From Tretioscincus oriximinensis (taxonomy: Eukaryota; Chordata; Lepidosauria; Squamata; Gymnophthalmidae), in contig JAJVDF010000215.1 in NCBI GenBank assembly GCA_022410635.1, positions 176,034 through 240,033 of the forward strand: a DNA stretch of 64,000 bases. The letters run 5' to 3'. Position numbers and translations under genes: made by a program. The notes under the pieces were generated by a model. The model was given only the letters and a program-made list of their open reading frames with translations. It searched no databases and had not been told where the DNA came from. This document shows positions 11,486-22,780 of the stretch, piece by piece (position 1 is the stretch's first letter; each line of letters starts with the position of its first letter).

Positions 11486-11580
11486 NGGTGGGGCTGGAAG
11501 TGATGTGCCGATGGGGTCACAACGAGAATGGGCCTTTATAAATGGGAACATGACTCGAAAAAGATTGGGAACCAGTGCTG
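11486..11580 (-). mobile_element. hAT-type element fragment
   Basis: Ends in 'gattgggaaccagtgctg', the complement of a hAT-type end (cagcactggttcccaat). The similar end 'ggttggaaaccattgct' is at 41583-41600. The other end is not visible. Confidence 0.4.
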
Positions 11581-11817
11581 TAAAAGATTTCCCAATGAGT
11601 AAAAATGCCTTACAAACTGAACTGTTAGGCAAGGATTCTTTTTCCCCCACATGGCTTAGACCATAGGAATCAAATAGTCATCTGCACCAGAATCAGATAC
11701 GTACCTTCAATCCATCTGTAGTCCTGCAGAACTGGACTAAACCAGAGGGAAGGGGAATTAAAACAGTTTTTTCCTAGTTTAATCCAGATGTTCATTGGGA
11801 TGGTTTAATGAATCCTG

Positions 11818-12045
11818 CATTGAGCAGGGGGTTGGACCCGATGACCCTAGAGCAGAGATGTCAAACTGGTGGCCCTCCAGATGTTCCTGAACCACAACTC
11901 CCAACATTCCATTCCACTCCCAGCACTGTACTCCACTCTGCTAAACCAAATTGAACATTGGGAGTTGTGGTTCAGGAACATCTGGAGGGCCACCAGTTTG
12001 ACATCTCTGCCCTAGAGGTCCCTTCCAACTCTATGATTCTATAAC
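11818..12045 (+). mobile_element. CR1 LINE 3' tail, interrupted
   Basis: The two halves 'gagcagggggttggacccga' (11822-11841) and 'gtcccttccaactctatgat' (12018-12037) are the CR1 3' end, also seen intact at 55749-55810. They are separated by a hAT-type element at 11853-12009. Confidence 0.75.
11853..12009. mobile_element. hAT-type hairpin MITE inside a CR1 tail
   Basis: A 157-bp element with long near-perfect inverted repeats: cagagatgtcaaactggtgg at the left and its complement at the right, extending about 55 bp per arm. A perfect 8-bp direct repeat CCCTAGAG flanks it at 11845-11852 and 12010-12017. The target has the nnnTAnnn form reported for Buster-type hAT transposases. No coding. Confidence 0.9.
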
Positions 12046-12139
12046 TGAAATTGGGTTAAAAGAACACATGTGACTCCAGCCTGTGTTCCAATTTAATCTG
12101 TAGCATTAAAGCTAACTTAACTTTACAGTCTCTCTTTTT

Positions 12140-12386
12140 AAGGAGATTAGTTCCTGCTATTTACCTGCAATTCAACACCTCCCTACAGTTGCATATGCTT
12201 TGTCTTCTCCCATACACATTTCCCTATAAATACCTGACCCTGACATTAGTCCCTCAGCATCTGAAGAAGTAGACCTGTCTACGAAAGCTTATGCCAACCA
12301 CTTTTCTCAAGTTAGTCTCAAAGTGCTGCTAGCCCCTTTGCTGGACTTTCTGCTAGACTAACACGGCTATTTCTCTGAGAAAGTCT
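12140..12386 (+). mobile_element. Penelope-like element, 3' end fragment
   Basis: Matches, on the opposite strand, the sequence downstream of the GIY-YIG region at 31745-32040: 'gcatatgctttgtcttctcc', 'cagcatctgaagaagtagac', 'gttagtctcaaagtgctgct' and the end 'ctagactaacacggctattt'. The same end recurs at 17696, 28303, 45125 and 58895. Confidence 0.75.
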
Positions 12387-12901
12387 CTCTACAATAATTG
12401 CTAAAAGCCCTGACCAGTCACCCGCCGTGTTTACAAGAGCCTGAGCTACTGGCAGAAAAAGAGCACATTTAACATGCTGCANGAGAATGTTTGCTGCTTT
12501 TCCTCTACATGTATATTTTTGCATCAGGAGCAACTGTGTACATGATCAGAAAAATCACAGCATCCATTGGGAATTGCATAACCAGACACCTGCAAGGTAA
12601 GTTATAGCCCTATTCTGGAAAAACCCACCATAAGAGTTGGATTTTCTGGAAACAGGAAAACACATTACATGATGTACCTTTGCAGCATGGCAGGGCTGGA
12701 ACTGACACAAATCTGCGTGGCAGTTTCCACATAGTAACCCAGTATAAATAGTGTTTTTATGTGCTCTGGGTATAGCATGCAATCAGTGGCGCACAGCATC
12801 TAGACTCCAATCAGTTTGGACCACAGCAAAGAGTATAGCCACAGGGGCNGTTATGAACCAGTGGTCTGAGACCCATTCAGTACACATGGGTAACAATGCG
12901 T
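12387..12901. other. Intergenic, unassigned
   Basis: No repeat or gene recognised. Confidence 0.35.
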
Positions 12902-13165
12902 TAGAGCCAGTTTGGTGTAGTGGTTAGAGTGTGGGACTCTTATCTGGAAGTCTCCCGGTTCGATTCCCCACTCCTCCACGAAAGCCAGCTTGGTGACCTC
13001 GGGCCAGTCACAGTTCTTTGAACTCTCTCAGCCCCACCTACACCACAGGGTGTCTGTTGTGGTGAAAGCAACAAAAGCTATGTACACCACCCTATGGTTG
13101 GCCGCCCTGAGACCTTCAGGTATAGGGCGGGATACAAGTACAAATAAATAAAATAAATAAAATAA
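12902..13165 (+). mobile_element. Sauria-type tRNA SINE (family A)
   Basis: Near full length: head from 12905 (gagccagtttggtgtagtgg), B box gttcgattcccc (12958-12969), body 'gggccagtcacagttctttg', L2-like tail 'gccgccctgagaccttcagg' and an aataaaataaata run. Best preserved copy in the window. Confidence 0.85.
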
Positions 13166-13166
13166 A

Positions 13167-13267
13167 ATGCAGCTCCATATGAGGACGGATTTATTCCAGA
13201 CTATCCATGCTTTATTGTACAATATCCACCGACAGTGGAATAAATAAGTTACGTGGGGATGCAGCCT
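13167..13267 (-). mobile_element. Short inverted-repeat element (MITE-like), copy B
   Basis: Complement of the copy at 1545: 'gtggaataaataagttacgt' (13234-13253) runs into 'ggggatgcagcct', and 'ccatgctttattgtacaata' matches the inner part. It ends about 25 bp before the GC-rich TBC1D25 promoter. Confidence 0.55.
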
Positions 13268-13289
13268 AGTTCTAGTCGGGCATGTGTTA

Positions 13290-13859
13290 CCATGGCGACC
13301 AGCCACCGGCGGCCATTTCCGTTTGGTCCGGATGTTATTTTTGAAACCCCTTTCGCTGATTGGCGAGTCCTTCCGTCATCCCCTTCGCCTTTTGTTCCTT
13401 CCGCGGGAGCCGGAGAGGACACTCAGCCCTGGTGCTCGCGGGGGTGCATGTGTGTGTGTGTGTGTTCGTGACGTCAAAGGCGCAGCGTTCTTGTTCCTGA
13501 CGTCAGCCGTCGAGGAGGAGGAGGCGGCGCCGCCGTGCGGGCTGCTGCTGGCCGCCCCGTAAAGGCGGAAGTAACGCCCGGCCGGCCGGCGGGCGGTTGG
13601 GCTGAACGACGTGGTGATGGAGACGCTGCCGCCGCCGCCCGGTGCCTTTCCCCCGCCGGGCCCCCCTTGTTGCGCACGAGCCCCGGCAAGCTACTGAGGT
13701 GGGCCGGGCCGGCGGGGCCCGACGACGTCTCCCTTCCTCCCCTCCGGCCCTGGCTGACGCATAGAGGAAGAGGCCGGGCAGAGCCTTGTCGCCAAGCGCC
13801 TGCCGGGCTGCCGCCTTCTCGTCGTGAAGGTGGAGGAGGAGGAGGAGGAGGAGGGTGGG
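13290..13859 (+). promoter_or_regulatory. TBC1D25: TBC1D25 CpG-island promoter and 5' UTR
   Basis: GC-rich and CpG-dense, unlike its AT-rich surroundings. Two perfect CRE octamers TGACGTCA lie at 13469-13476 and 13498-13505, with start positions 29 bp apart. An inverted CCAAT box (attgg) is at 13359-13363, and a short GT run lies just upstream of the first CRE. The start codon chosen for exon 1 is at 13860. Long frames on both strands through this region (for example 13503-13952 minus) come from GC-rich composition and are not genes. Confidence 0.8.
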
Positions 13860-16800
13860 ATGGCGGCTGCGGCCGCCGCTGCCGCCACCGCCTCGGGAGG
13901 AGTCGGACGGAGCGGGTCGGGCCCGCCGGGGTCGCAAGAGGAGGAGGAGCACGAAGTTGTCCGAGTGCGGGTCAAGGTACGGACGGAGGGAGCGGAGGGG
14001 CGAAGAAGGGGGTCAGAGGAGAAAGGGAAGGGCGGGCGCCGGGCAGGGGGGCTTCGGGCTGTGGCAGCCGTGGGAAGCCTGGAACTCAGGACAGGAAAGG
14101 GAATGCTTCCTTTAAGTTTGGGCAGCCTGTGAAGAAGGGCTGCCATATGGCAAGGAAAGTATTTTTCACCCAGCGAGAGGATTAGACAGGTTCATGGACA
14201 CCAAGGGTATAAACAGCTACTGGGATGGACGCCTTGATGCTGCCTCCAAGATGGAGCAACAGGCAGGATTCCTGAAGTACCATTTGCAGGGAGTTGAAGG
14301 TTTTGCCTTCTTCTGCTTGAGATTGCCCAGGAGCAATTGGAGGGCGTCCGGGGGGCTCCACTGTGTGAGGCAGAATGCTGGACTAGATGGGCCCCAACCT
14401 GATTCAGCAGGGCTCCTCTTATGTTCTAATGAATCNGTTTGGTGGTCCAGTTGCCTAACATTCACAAGGATGGCATTTAATCTTCTGTACAGGTTGGAGT
14501 AGGAAGCAAAGCAAACTTGTAATAATGAGTGTTTATTGTTACGAACAATCCCCCCTCCTTTTATACAATCCCCATCTCCCTCTCCCTCCCCCCCACTTGC
14601 AGAATATATTCCATCAAAAATTCTTTGGTAATCAGGGTTTATATATGGAAAGTTAATTGTCTGGAATATTTTAAAATGTAAAATGTACAAATGTATGTAT
14701 GAATTTAAATAAAATGTTTTGAACCAAAGAAAAAAAAAACACCCACAAATACACAAGTCTTCTTGACTATATCCGTTTGAACTCCCATCCCATTGCTCCT
14801 TGTGGCATATCGAATACAGATAACATCTGCCTTCACATGAAAGTTATGGGTTCCTTTGCAAAACTCAATGCTAAGTACAACTTGTAACTTAAGAACAGAT
14901 ATACAGAGAACACATTTTTGTTCACGAAAGCAGGCCTAGGACTTAAATATATACAGGCATTAATTAACAGGTTAGAGTATTAGATTCGTATCTGGAAGTC
15001 TCCCAGTTTGATTCCACGTTCCTCCATGAAGCCAGCTGCGTGATCCTTGGATCAATCACAGTTCTTTAGAACTCTCTCAGCCCCACCTATATCACAGGGC
15101 ATCTGTTGTGGAGAAAGCAACCAAAGCTATCTGAGCCATTTAGTATAGGGTGGGCTCACACTACCACTTGTCCAGCAGCTTGTTGTATTCCTCAGTTGTA
15201 ATGGATCCATTTCCACTAGCATAATATAAATGACACTTGATAGAAATGAAGAGCTACTAACTTGTGCCTTCTTGAAAACCTGGGGACTACCAGATAAGAG
15301 TCCAACACTCTTAATCACTACACCAAACTGGCTTTTGTATGTTGCTGGTGGATTGGTGTTATGCTTAATTTCTTCAGTTGTCTTATTTTAAAAAGTACAT
15401 CTGAAAACATTTCTAATGCATAGAATTAATTCCAGACATACAAAAGAATATGTGGCAAGAGTCTATCAGTAATAAGAAGTGGCAGCAGTGGATTTGTGCT
15501 GTGATGGAGGACGTGTAGCATGGTGAGATAATGTTAGTAGCATAGGTGGATGTCTTCTCTGCTGCAACGTGGGACAGATTTACTTCCCTGTGGTTTAAAT
15601 TCTTGCAGCACAAACAGTCNATTTGAAATAAATTAATGTTTGATCATGATCTTAGAGCATCTATGCTAATGATAGGCCCTTTGATTATTCTTATTTGGGG
15701 AATCCTAGAAGTAAGATATGTTCTTTCCTTTCTAAACCACCGAGAGTGCTTTCTCTACCTGTTAAGATGTTTTAAAGCAGAAAGGCTAAGTTACACTTTT
15801 AAGATATTCCTGATTTATAATTCCCTGGAATTCTGGCCAATCTATTCAGTAACAAAAATATTGTTCGCCAACATTTAAAGAGGCATAGCATTGACTAGCA
15901 TTGATTTCAGAATTAGTTTTCACTGGGCACCGTTTTGGTTTTGAGAACTAGTTATATAATATACATATAAATATTATTCCTAGGGNAAAAGTATGGAACT
16001 TAGTTGCTGCTAGTAAAAACAGATTTAGAAATGCAAGAACATGATTCTTTAGTCTGTTATTCTCTCCTGCCCCTGTCAGAAGCTGTTGCTTTTTTGTTTG
16101 TTTTATGTTATATAAACTAGAGTTGGTTCTTTGATTTTAATTAACTTGTGTAATTTTTGCAGAAATGTGAAGGATTCTTGCAGCCTGAGTTCCGTACATT
16201 TGCTGTGGATCCACAAATCACGTCACTGGATGTGTTGCAGCACATACTTATCAGGGCCTTTGACCTCAATGGGTGAGTTCTAGCTGGGGGAGGGTGGNTG
16301 TATGAGTGTACTACTAGATTGAATTAAGTAAATATGGGTAGAAAATAGGGATTTGACACACAGAGAAGTAAAGATAGCAGAAACCTCTGAATTTTGTCAT
16401 ATTCAAATGTATGCATGGCTTCCCTTATTAGTAATAACTCAGATTTATAGCATTAACCACTGTGATGCAGAAAATTGAATAAGTTCCATAATTAATGAGA
16501 AAGATTCCTCACACAAAGAACAGCATGGATTTATTTTTAATAAAAAAATCTTTAACAGTATACTGTTCAATCATATATCCTGAAACCTTCGGGTATAGGG
16601 TAGAGTTTAAATACATAAATAATAAGAACATAAGAGGAGCCCTGCTGAATCAGGCTAGAGCCCATCTAGTCCAGCATTCTGTCTCACATAGAGGCCCACC
16701 AATTTCACCTGGTCAGTCTGAACAGAAGAAAGCAAAATCTTCACTTATTTTCAACTCCTTGCAAATAGTATTTCACGAGTACTGCCTGTTGCTCCATCTG

Positions 16801-19800
16801 GAGGCAGTTTCAAAAACCCACCCTAGTAGCTATTTATATCCTTGGTGTCCATAAACTTATCTAATCCTTCCATAAAGCTATCCAAGCTGTTAGCTACCAC
16901 CATCTCTTCTGGAAGTAAATTCCACAGGCCAATGACCCTCTGGGTGAAAAATTATTTTCTTTTGTCTGTCCTCACTCTTCCNATCTGTTTCAAGGAGTGC
17001 CCTCTGGTCCTAGTGTTGTGTGATAGAGATCACCTCTCAAATGCTGTCTTTCGAGGTTGAAGAGGTCCAGACATTGCAGTCTGACTTCATAAGGGAGGTG
17101 CTTTAGTCCCTTGATCATTCTTGTTGCCCTTTTCTTCACCTTCTCTAGTTCCACAATAACGTTTTTGAGATGTGGTGACCAGAATTGTACACAGTATCCC
17201 AAATTTGGCCTCACCACAGATTTATAAAGAGGTAAAACAACACTTGCTGACTTATTTTCGATTCATTTCCCTATGATCTCCAACACTGAACTTGCTTTTT
17301 TTGCTGCTGCTGAACACTGGATTGACACCTTCATTAGCTGTCCACCAATACCCCAATATAATTTTCCTGTTCAGTCACAGAAAGCTTGGCTCCCATCAGT
17401 TGGTAGGAGTTCTTAATTGGGGTTCTTTCCCCAACGTGCATAACTTTGCACTTGCTTAGGTTGAAGTGCATTTGCCACTTTGTTGCCCACTCACCCAATT
17501 TCAATAAATCACTCTGGAGCTCCTTGGAATCACTTTCAGTTTTCACTACCCTGAACGGTTTAGTGTCATCAGCGAACTTGGCTACTTCACTATTTAACGT
17601 GGNATCCAGAATATTGAAAAGCAGAGGTTCCAGTACTGACCCCTGGGGTACTTCACTTTTCACCTCTTCCACCCAGATAATCACCATAATTATAACAGTC
17701 CAGCAAAGGGGCTAGTAGCACTTAGAGACTAACAGGAGAAAAGTGAGTGGCATAAACTTTTGTAGACATGTCTACTTCTTCAGATGCTGAGGGACTAATG
17801 TGGTTATACATGTGTGCATGCTTGTGGAACTTGCTTCACATGTTCCTAAGCCAGTGTACAGTATTATAGACGCATGTGTGTACAGATTTTGTGCAGAAAA
17901 AGAAAGGTATTCTGTGCATGTGACAAGAGCATCACTATGTCTTTTTTTGCACACTTCAGGAAGAAGAATTTCACCATCAGCTATTTGAGTCGAGATAAAC
18001 AGGGCCAAGAAATATACTTGTCCTTGTTGTCAGANTGGGATCTGGGCATGGCCTTTGCTGGAGCTTCTAAGCCCTACTTGCANCTCAAGATAGATATCAA
18101 GCCATCAGAAGATAGTGAGTAATATATACTTGTTTATCTTAAATGAGAGAGCCAGAATTCTTTGTTCCAAATTTTGTTTCAGTTATTACCTCTCTGGTCT
18201 ATCCTTTACCTCTCAGCCTCACTGAATGTAATAGTTAAACCTGTGCCTGTTGTGGACATGGATGTGAAATATAATTGCCTTATTTTCTCTGCTGGAATTT
18301 AATTTTACTGCAGTTAAAGATGTTTGCTGTGTGTTGCTATAAAACAGAATGGTGTGAGGTAATATAGTATTACCACAAAAAGCTAGGACAGAAGCTTTTT
18401 GCAGCTTTAATGGTTTCATTTATTTATATGGCGCTGTCAGTGAGTGTCGAAAATATGAATTTTCACCAGGTGCCACTTATAATGTGGAGGTGCAGGAGAA
18501 ATCACTTTTCCATATCCATTAAAGTTGCAAAACTCCTGTCCCATCTTTTTGTAGTACCTCTGTACATATAATGTAAATTCTGGATTTTGTGTTGGAAGGG
18601 TTGGTTGGAAAGCAAAGAACTGAAGAAGTATAATGTATTTTCTTTCTCGTACACCATGTTTAGTTATTAGCTCATTATCGTAGCCAGTTAATCATGTGTT
18701 TTGTTGAAAAGCTTCATTTTTTTGCAAAAACAAGAACTTCCTGTGTTCTAAGCATAACATACAATTTGAACTCTGGTGCCTGTAAACTTAAGTTTGCTTT
18801 TCACAAGAAGTTTCTAGGTTTCTAAACCCTCAGCCTTCATTTCCCAATATCCATCTCCTCCATTTTGCTTTTACTATCCTTAGTTGAATCANCATTATAC
18901 AAAATACACAAAGGAATATAAACTTTGTTAACAAAGATAATCACATTTTCTTCATTTTATTTCAAACATTTTAATCTTTCCAATGATGACTATGTGGCCT
19001 CAATTATGTTTGCTTTGTTTCTGGACTGTTTCCTAACATGGTTGTAAGCTGTGGTGCAGTAAAATAGGGCTGTAAGTAATGCTTACTGGTTTATGTTAGT
19101 ATAATTATATTCTCTTAGGTCCCTTGCTTGAAGACTGGGATATTATCAGCCCTAAGGATGTAATCAGTACTGATTTGCTCCTGGTGGAAAAGCGGTCTCT
19201 GGCAGCAGCAGCCTTGCCCTTCACACAATCCATCATTTCCCAGGTAGGAGTTCGAGAACCAAATAGAGGTGAACCTTTGTTATAAGACCTCAATATAATG
19301 AAATTCACAGTGTAGCAAACAAGTTTTATTGTTCCGGTGNCATGCCCGTAAGAGTAATATTGGTTACAATGGGTTTCACTACAACAAAAATTCATCATAA
19401 TGAACACATCCATCCCGATCCCTTGGTGTTTGTTTTAACAGGGTTTCACCTGAATATTATTTTTGTTTAACACTTACAATGGAAAGAGGTAGAGTAAAAA
19501 GACTAACCATTGTGGCTGGCATTGATGCCTAGTTTTGTTATAAATGTAAACTATAAAGAAGCTCATTCTGCAGGTCAATCTTTTAGATTCTGAATACAAG
19601 CCCTTTCCTGACAATTTTGTTAGATTGTGTTCAGAGAGGTAACCACACAGATGATGGGTGGAATCCAACTTGCACAGATATTTACTGATCAACTCTGCAG
19701 CTTTTCCAGTTATATCAGCTTTTCCTGATAAATTTGTTCTGTAGGCTTCTCAGCTCCCAGGTTGAACTTAACTAGCGTGCAGAAAAATGCAGGGACAAAA

Positions 19801-22780
19801 AGAGCAAACAAGGGTCCTTTGAAAAGCTCGGCCCTGGATATCACACCCAAAGTTGAAAAGCTGGAGGAAACTGGCTTCCTCCCCTACTAGGGTTGCCATA
19901 CGTCCCGGTAAACCGGGACATTCACGGTTTTAGGNNNNNNNNNNNNNNNNNNNNNNNNNNNNNNNNNNNNNNNNNNNNNNNNNNNNNNNNNNNNNNNNNN
20001 NNNNNNNNNNNNNNNNNNNNNNNNNNNNNNNNNNNNNNNNNNNNNNNNNNNNNNNNNNNNNNNNNNNNNNNNNNNNNNNNNNNNNNNNNNNNNNNNNNNN
20101 NNNNNNNNNNNNNNNNNNNNNNNNNNNNNNNNNNNNNNNNNNNNNNNNNNNNNNNNNNNNNNNNNNNNNNNNNNNNNNNTCCCGGTTTTGGGTTGCCATA
20201 ATATGGCAACCCTATCTCCTACCTTTGCACCTTAGAAAATAACTGCCTTCAAACTTTATGGTGGTGCAGTGTGGAAATGTGCTTTGATCAATTGTATAAG
20301 TTAGCAAGGCTTCAGCCACTTCAGCCTTAGCTTTGCATAGAACTATTATAAAGCAAACCTTGCTGTTTCCATCTTTGATTTCACATTGTAAAATATGCTG
20401 CTTCTTTATGCAGATATAAGCATTTGTAAGGACATACTCTGTTTTCAAAGTCGTCTGTTGATAATGATGTGGCTGTCTAGTCGCTGAAAACAGTGACAGT
20501 GTGGGTGTGTGACCTTAAAAACAATTAGATACTGCAATGGAAGCAGAGTATTTACCCTTCCTGTTATTTCTGTTTTGAGCATTCTTTGTTCAGTCTACGC
20601 TTTCTTTAAATAAAGTGGATTTGGTGAAGAAGTGACAGTCAAGTTTGCATGAGAAATTGGCTTCCTCCTCACCATCTGAAAGACTCCATTGAAGTTGTTT
20701 CAGTGTTCTGTCGTGCAGAGGTTACGAACAGAGCAGTGAAGTTAGCGTTTGAGGCCCATGTGTCTGCCATGGAGAGGGATGAGCACCCTCTACTGTCCTT
20801 AGCTTCGGCCAATTTAGCTGTTCAAAGGTAAACAGTTGCCAGTAGATGAATAGATACCATCACAGCATGATGGTGAAGATAGAATGTAAGCCTTCAGGCA
20901 AAAAATAGCTGCAAGCCGCTTTGAGTCCCTTCGGGTGAGAAAAGCGGAGTATAAAAACACTGTTCTTCTTTATTCTGTACATAGCTGGGTGTCTCAGCTT
21001 TCCTTTTGTCTGTTATCAGGTTGGCAAGACGCTGTCAAAGGTCCAGCAGGCATTCAGCTGGTCTTACAGTGATGAAGTCAAACCTTTTAAGCCTCCTCTA
21101 AGTGATTCTGAGTTTCACACATACCTGAATCATGAAGGCCAACTGACAAGGCCTGCAGAACTGCGCCTTCGCATTTTTCACGGTGGAGTTGAGCCTTCAC
21201 TGCGCAAGGTAAGGTCGTGCACTAGAATTTAGAGGGCTGCGGAAGCCATTCCTAGCAGGCAGACTCGTTTCTCTTGCTTGGGGTGTTTTCTGAATTGCAA
21301 CTGGAGTCGTGACTAGCAGGCTCAGGTTGACAAGAGCTGTGGTTGATCCACCAGCTTTTTTCTGTGGATGAGGAAACTCTTTCTATTGCTGAGTCTCTCC
21401 TTTCACCCGCAGGTTGTTTGGCGCTACTTGCTAAATGTTTATCCCGATGGCTTGACGGGACAGGAGCGCATGGATTACATGAAGCGGAAGACAAGGGAAT
21501 ATGAGCAGCTGAAAGGAGAGTGGGAGGCCCGGAGCAGCCCTGAGGATCTGGATTTCATTCGCAGCATTGTGCTGAAAGATGTCCTGCGGACTGACCGCAC
21601 TCACCCCTACTATGCCGGCTCAGATGATAATCCCCACCTGACAGCCTTGCGTGACCTCTTGACCACCTATGCTGTGACCCACCCTCAGATCTCTTATTGC
21701 CAGGGGATGAGTGACATAGCCTCTCCTATTCTAGCTGTGATGGACAATGAGGCTCATGCTTTCATCTGCTTCTGTGGTATCATGAAGCGGCTTGAGGGCA
21801 ATTTCCAAGTTGATGGCGAAGTGATGTCGGTGAAGTTCTCCCACCTCAAGCTCCTCCTCCACCATTCAGATTCCGAGTTCTATTCCTACCTCCTCTCCCA
21901 AGGGGCAGATGATTTGTTCTTCTGCTATCGCTGGCTGTTGCTGGAACTCAAACGTGAGTTTGCCTTTGAGGACGCTTTGCGCATGCTGGAGGTGACATGG
22001 AGCTCCTTCCCCCCTGATCCTCCTGAAAAGGAAGTGGAATTGGTAGGCCCACCAGCCAAGCCTGGTGACAGCAGTCAGCCTGTCCGAAGGAGGCACATGC
22101 TGCGCCCAGCTTGCAGTTNTGAGGCAGCTGGTGACCAGCCTTGCCATGGCGTTGTGCCTGAGGAGAAAACCTTAGTGAAACATTCGAGCTTTGGAGAATT
22201 CAAGTATTATAGTACTCGTAATGAGGATAGCCCAGATGATGACACGTCACTGAAGTCTCAGCACTTGTTGGAAGATGACGAAGACTGCTGCAGTGAACAA
22301 GATCCATTGGTCCAGATGGCCAATGTGGCCAAATCTTTCTCTGCCCCAGCCCTCCGGATCTTGACTTCGGCATCCTCAAGGGATTCAGCTTCATCCTCCA
22401 CTAACGGCAATGAGGAAAGCCCATCTGAAGATGAAAAGGGGGACTCGGTGGCGAACACCCCCTCCTCTTCCTCAGTTGGACCTGCTGCTCCTACGCCTCC
22501 CAATTCACTCAGCCTCCCACCACCCCAAGAGTTTGGCAAAGGCAACCCCTTCGTGCTCTTCCTATGCCTGGCCATCCTCCTAGAACATCGAGACCATATC
22601 ATCAAAAACAACATGGACTACAATGAGCTGGCCATGCATTTTGACCGCTTGGTCCGCAGACACAATTTGAACAAGATCCTCCACCGCGCCAAGACCCTCT
22701 TTGCTAACTACCTGCAGTCTGAAGTGTGGGACTCTGAGGAGGGGGATGAGGCAGCCGCTGACTCTCCGGCCACGTTGTGA
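13860..22780 (+). CDS. TBC1D25: TBC1D25, TBC-domain Rab GTPase-activating protein
   Basis: Six coding exons: 13860-13976, 16163-16272, 17960-18114, 19119-19243, 21020-21208 and 21413-22780. All introns are gt/ag and the phases join, giving 687 residues; human TBC1D25 (OATL1) is 688. Residues about 1-39 are Ala-rich then Glu-rich and run into a PB1-like N-terminal region (VVRVRVKKCEGF). LLEDWDII, with Trp134, matches the LC3-interacting motif described for the human protein. The TBC domain lies in exon 6: the KDVLRTDR arginine finger (Arg near 291) and the YCQGMSD glutamine finger (Gln near 329) are both present, so GAP activity should be intact. A Ser-rich, low-complexity segment follows, then the conserved PPPQEFGKGNPF and EHRDHI blocks. 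The family binds LC3/GABARAP and acts on RAB34 in autophagosome-lysosome fusion. Three codons carry single Ns. The ATG at 13860 was chosen because it gives the conserved MAAA start; an in-frame ATG at 13824 would add only a Glu-rich run. Confidence 0.96.
14143..14440 (+). mobile_element. CR1-group LINE (family A), 3' fragment in TBC1D25 intron 1
   Basis: Codes for KVFFTQR, then jumps straight to the RLDRFMDTKGINSY tail and the family 3' UTR. About 80 bp of coding sequence (VIGLWNLLPEE...) found in the other copies is missing. It begins only about 170 bp after the exon 1 donor. Confidence 0.75.
14975..15140 (+). mobile_element. Sauria-type SINE (family A), degenerate
   Basis: Carries the body blocks 'atctggaagtctcccagttt', 'tcacagttctttagaactct' and 'cagccccacctatatcacag'. 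The head is partly lost. Confidence 0.7.
15255..15337 (-). mobile_element. Sauria-type SINE (family A), 5' head fragment
   Basis: The complement of 15290-15335 reads 'gccagtttggtgtagtgatt' and 'gttggactcttatctggtag', the family A head. Truncated after the tRNA-like part. Confidence 0.65.
16575..17695 (-). mobile_element. CR1-group LINE (family A), long 3' portion
   Basis: Read on the minus strand: reverse-transcriptase block VPQGSVLEPLLFNILD (17640s), the KFADDTK catalytic motif (17560s), KWQMHFNLSKCKVMHVGE, then VRPNLGYCVQFWSPHL (17200s), LPYEVRLQCLDLFNLE and the family 3' UTR ending at 16622. The frame is broken by stops and shifts. It lies in TBC1D25 intron 2, antisense to the gene. It is one of the two longest copies of the family in the window. 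Confidence 0.85.
17696..17806 (-). mobile_element. Penelope-like element 3' end fragment
   Basis: 'tccagcaaaggggctagtag', 'gagactaacaggagaaaagt' and 'cttcttcagatgctgaggga' match the Penelope end at 31745 on the same strand. It abuts the LINE before it and ends about 150 bp before TBC1D25 exon 3. Confidence 0.7.
19888..20214. mobile_element. TAGGGTTGCCATA-family hAT-like element, copy 2 (contains assembly gap)
   Basis: Left end tagggttgccatacgtcccg and right end tatggcaaccctA are inverted repeats. They are flanked by TCCCCTAC (19880-19887) and TCTCCTAC (20215-20222), an 8-bp duplication with one mismatch. The interior is the gap at 19935-20179. It lies in TBC1D25 intron 4. Confidence 0.7.
20690..20960 (+). 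mobile_element. tRNA-derived SINE, family B
   Basis: Body 'gagcaccctctactgt' (20781-20796), then 'gtaagccttcaggcaaaaa' and the Bov-B-like end 'gccgctttgagtcccttcgg' (20916-20935) with 'gaaaagcggagtataaaaac'. It ends 60 bp before TBC1D25 exon 5. Confidence 0.75.

Noticed and set aside
12902..12985. A tRNA-like sequence with A and B box motifs
   Set aside because: It is the head of a SINE: the same head, body and tail recur at 7149 and 14975, and no cloverleaf with an intact acceptor stem is evident.
13503..13952. Long open frames on both strands through the TBC1D25 CpG island
   Set aside because: They are Arg/Pro/Ala/Ser-rich readings of GC-rich DNA overlapping the real exon 1; none matches a protein family.
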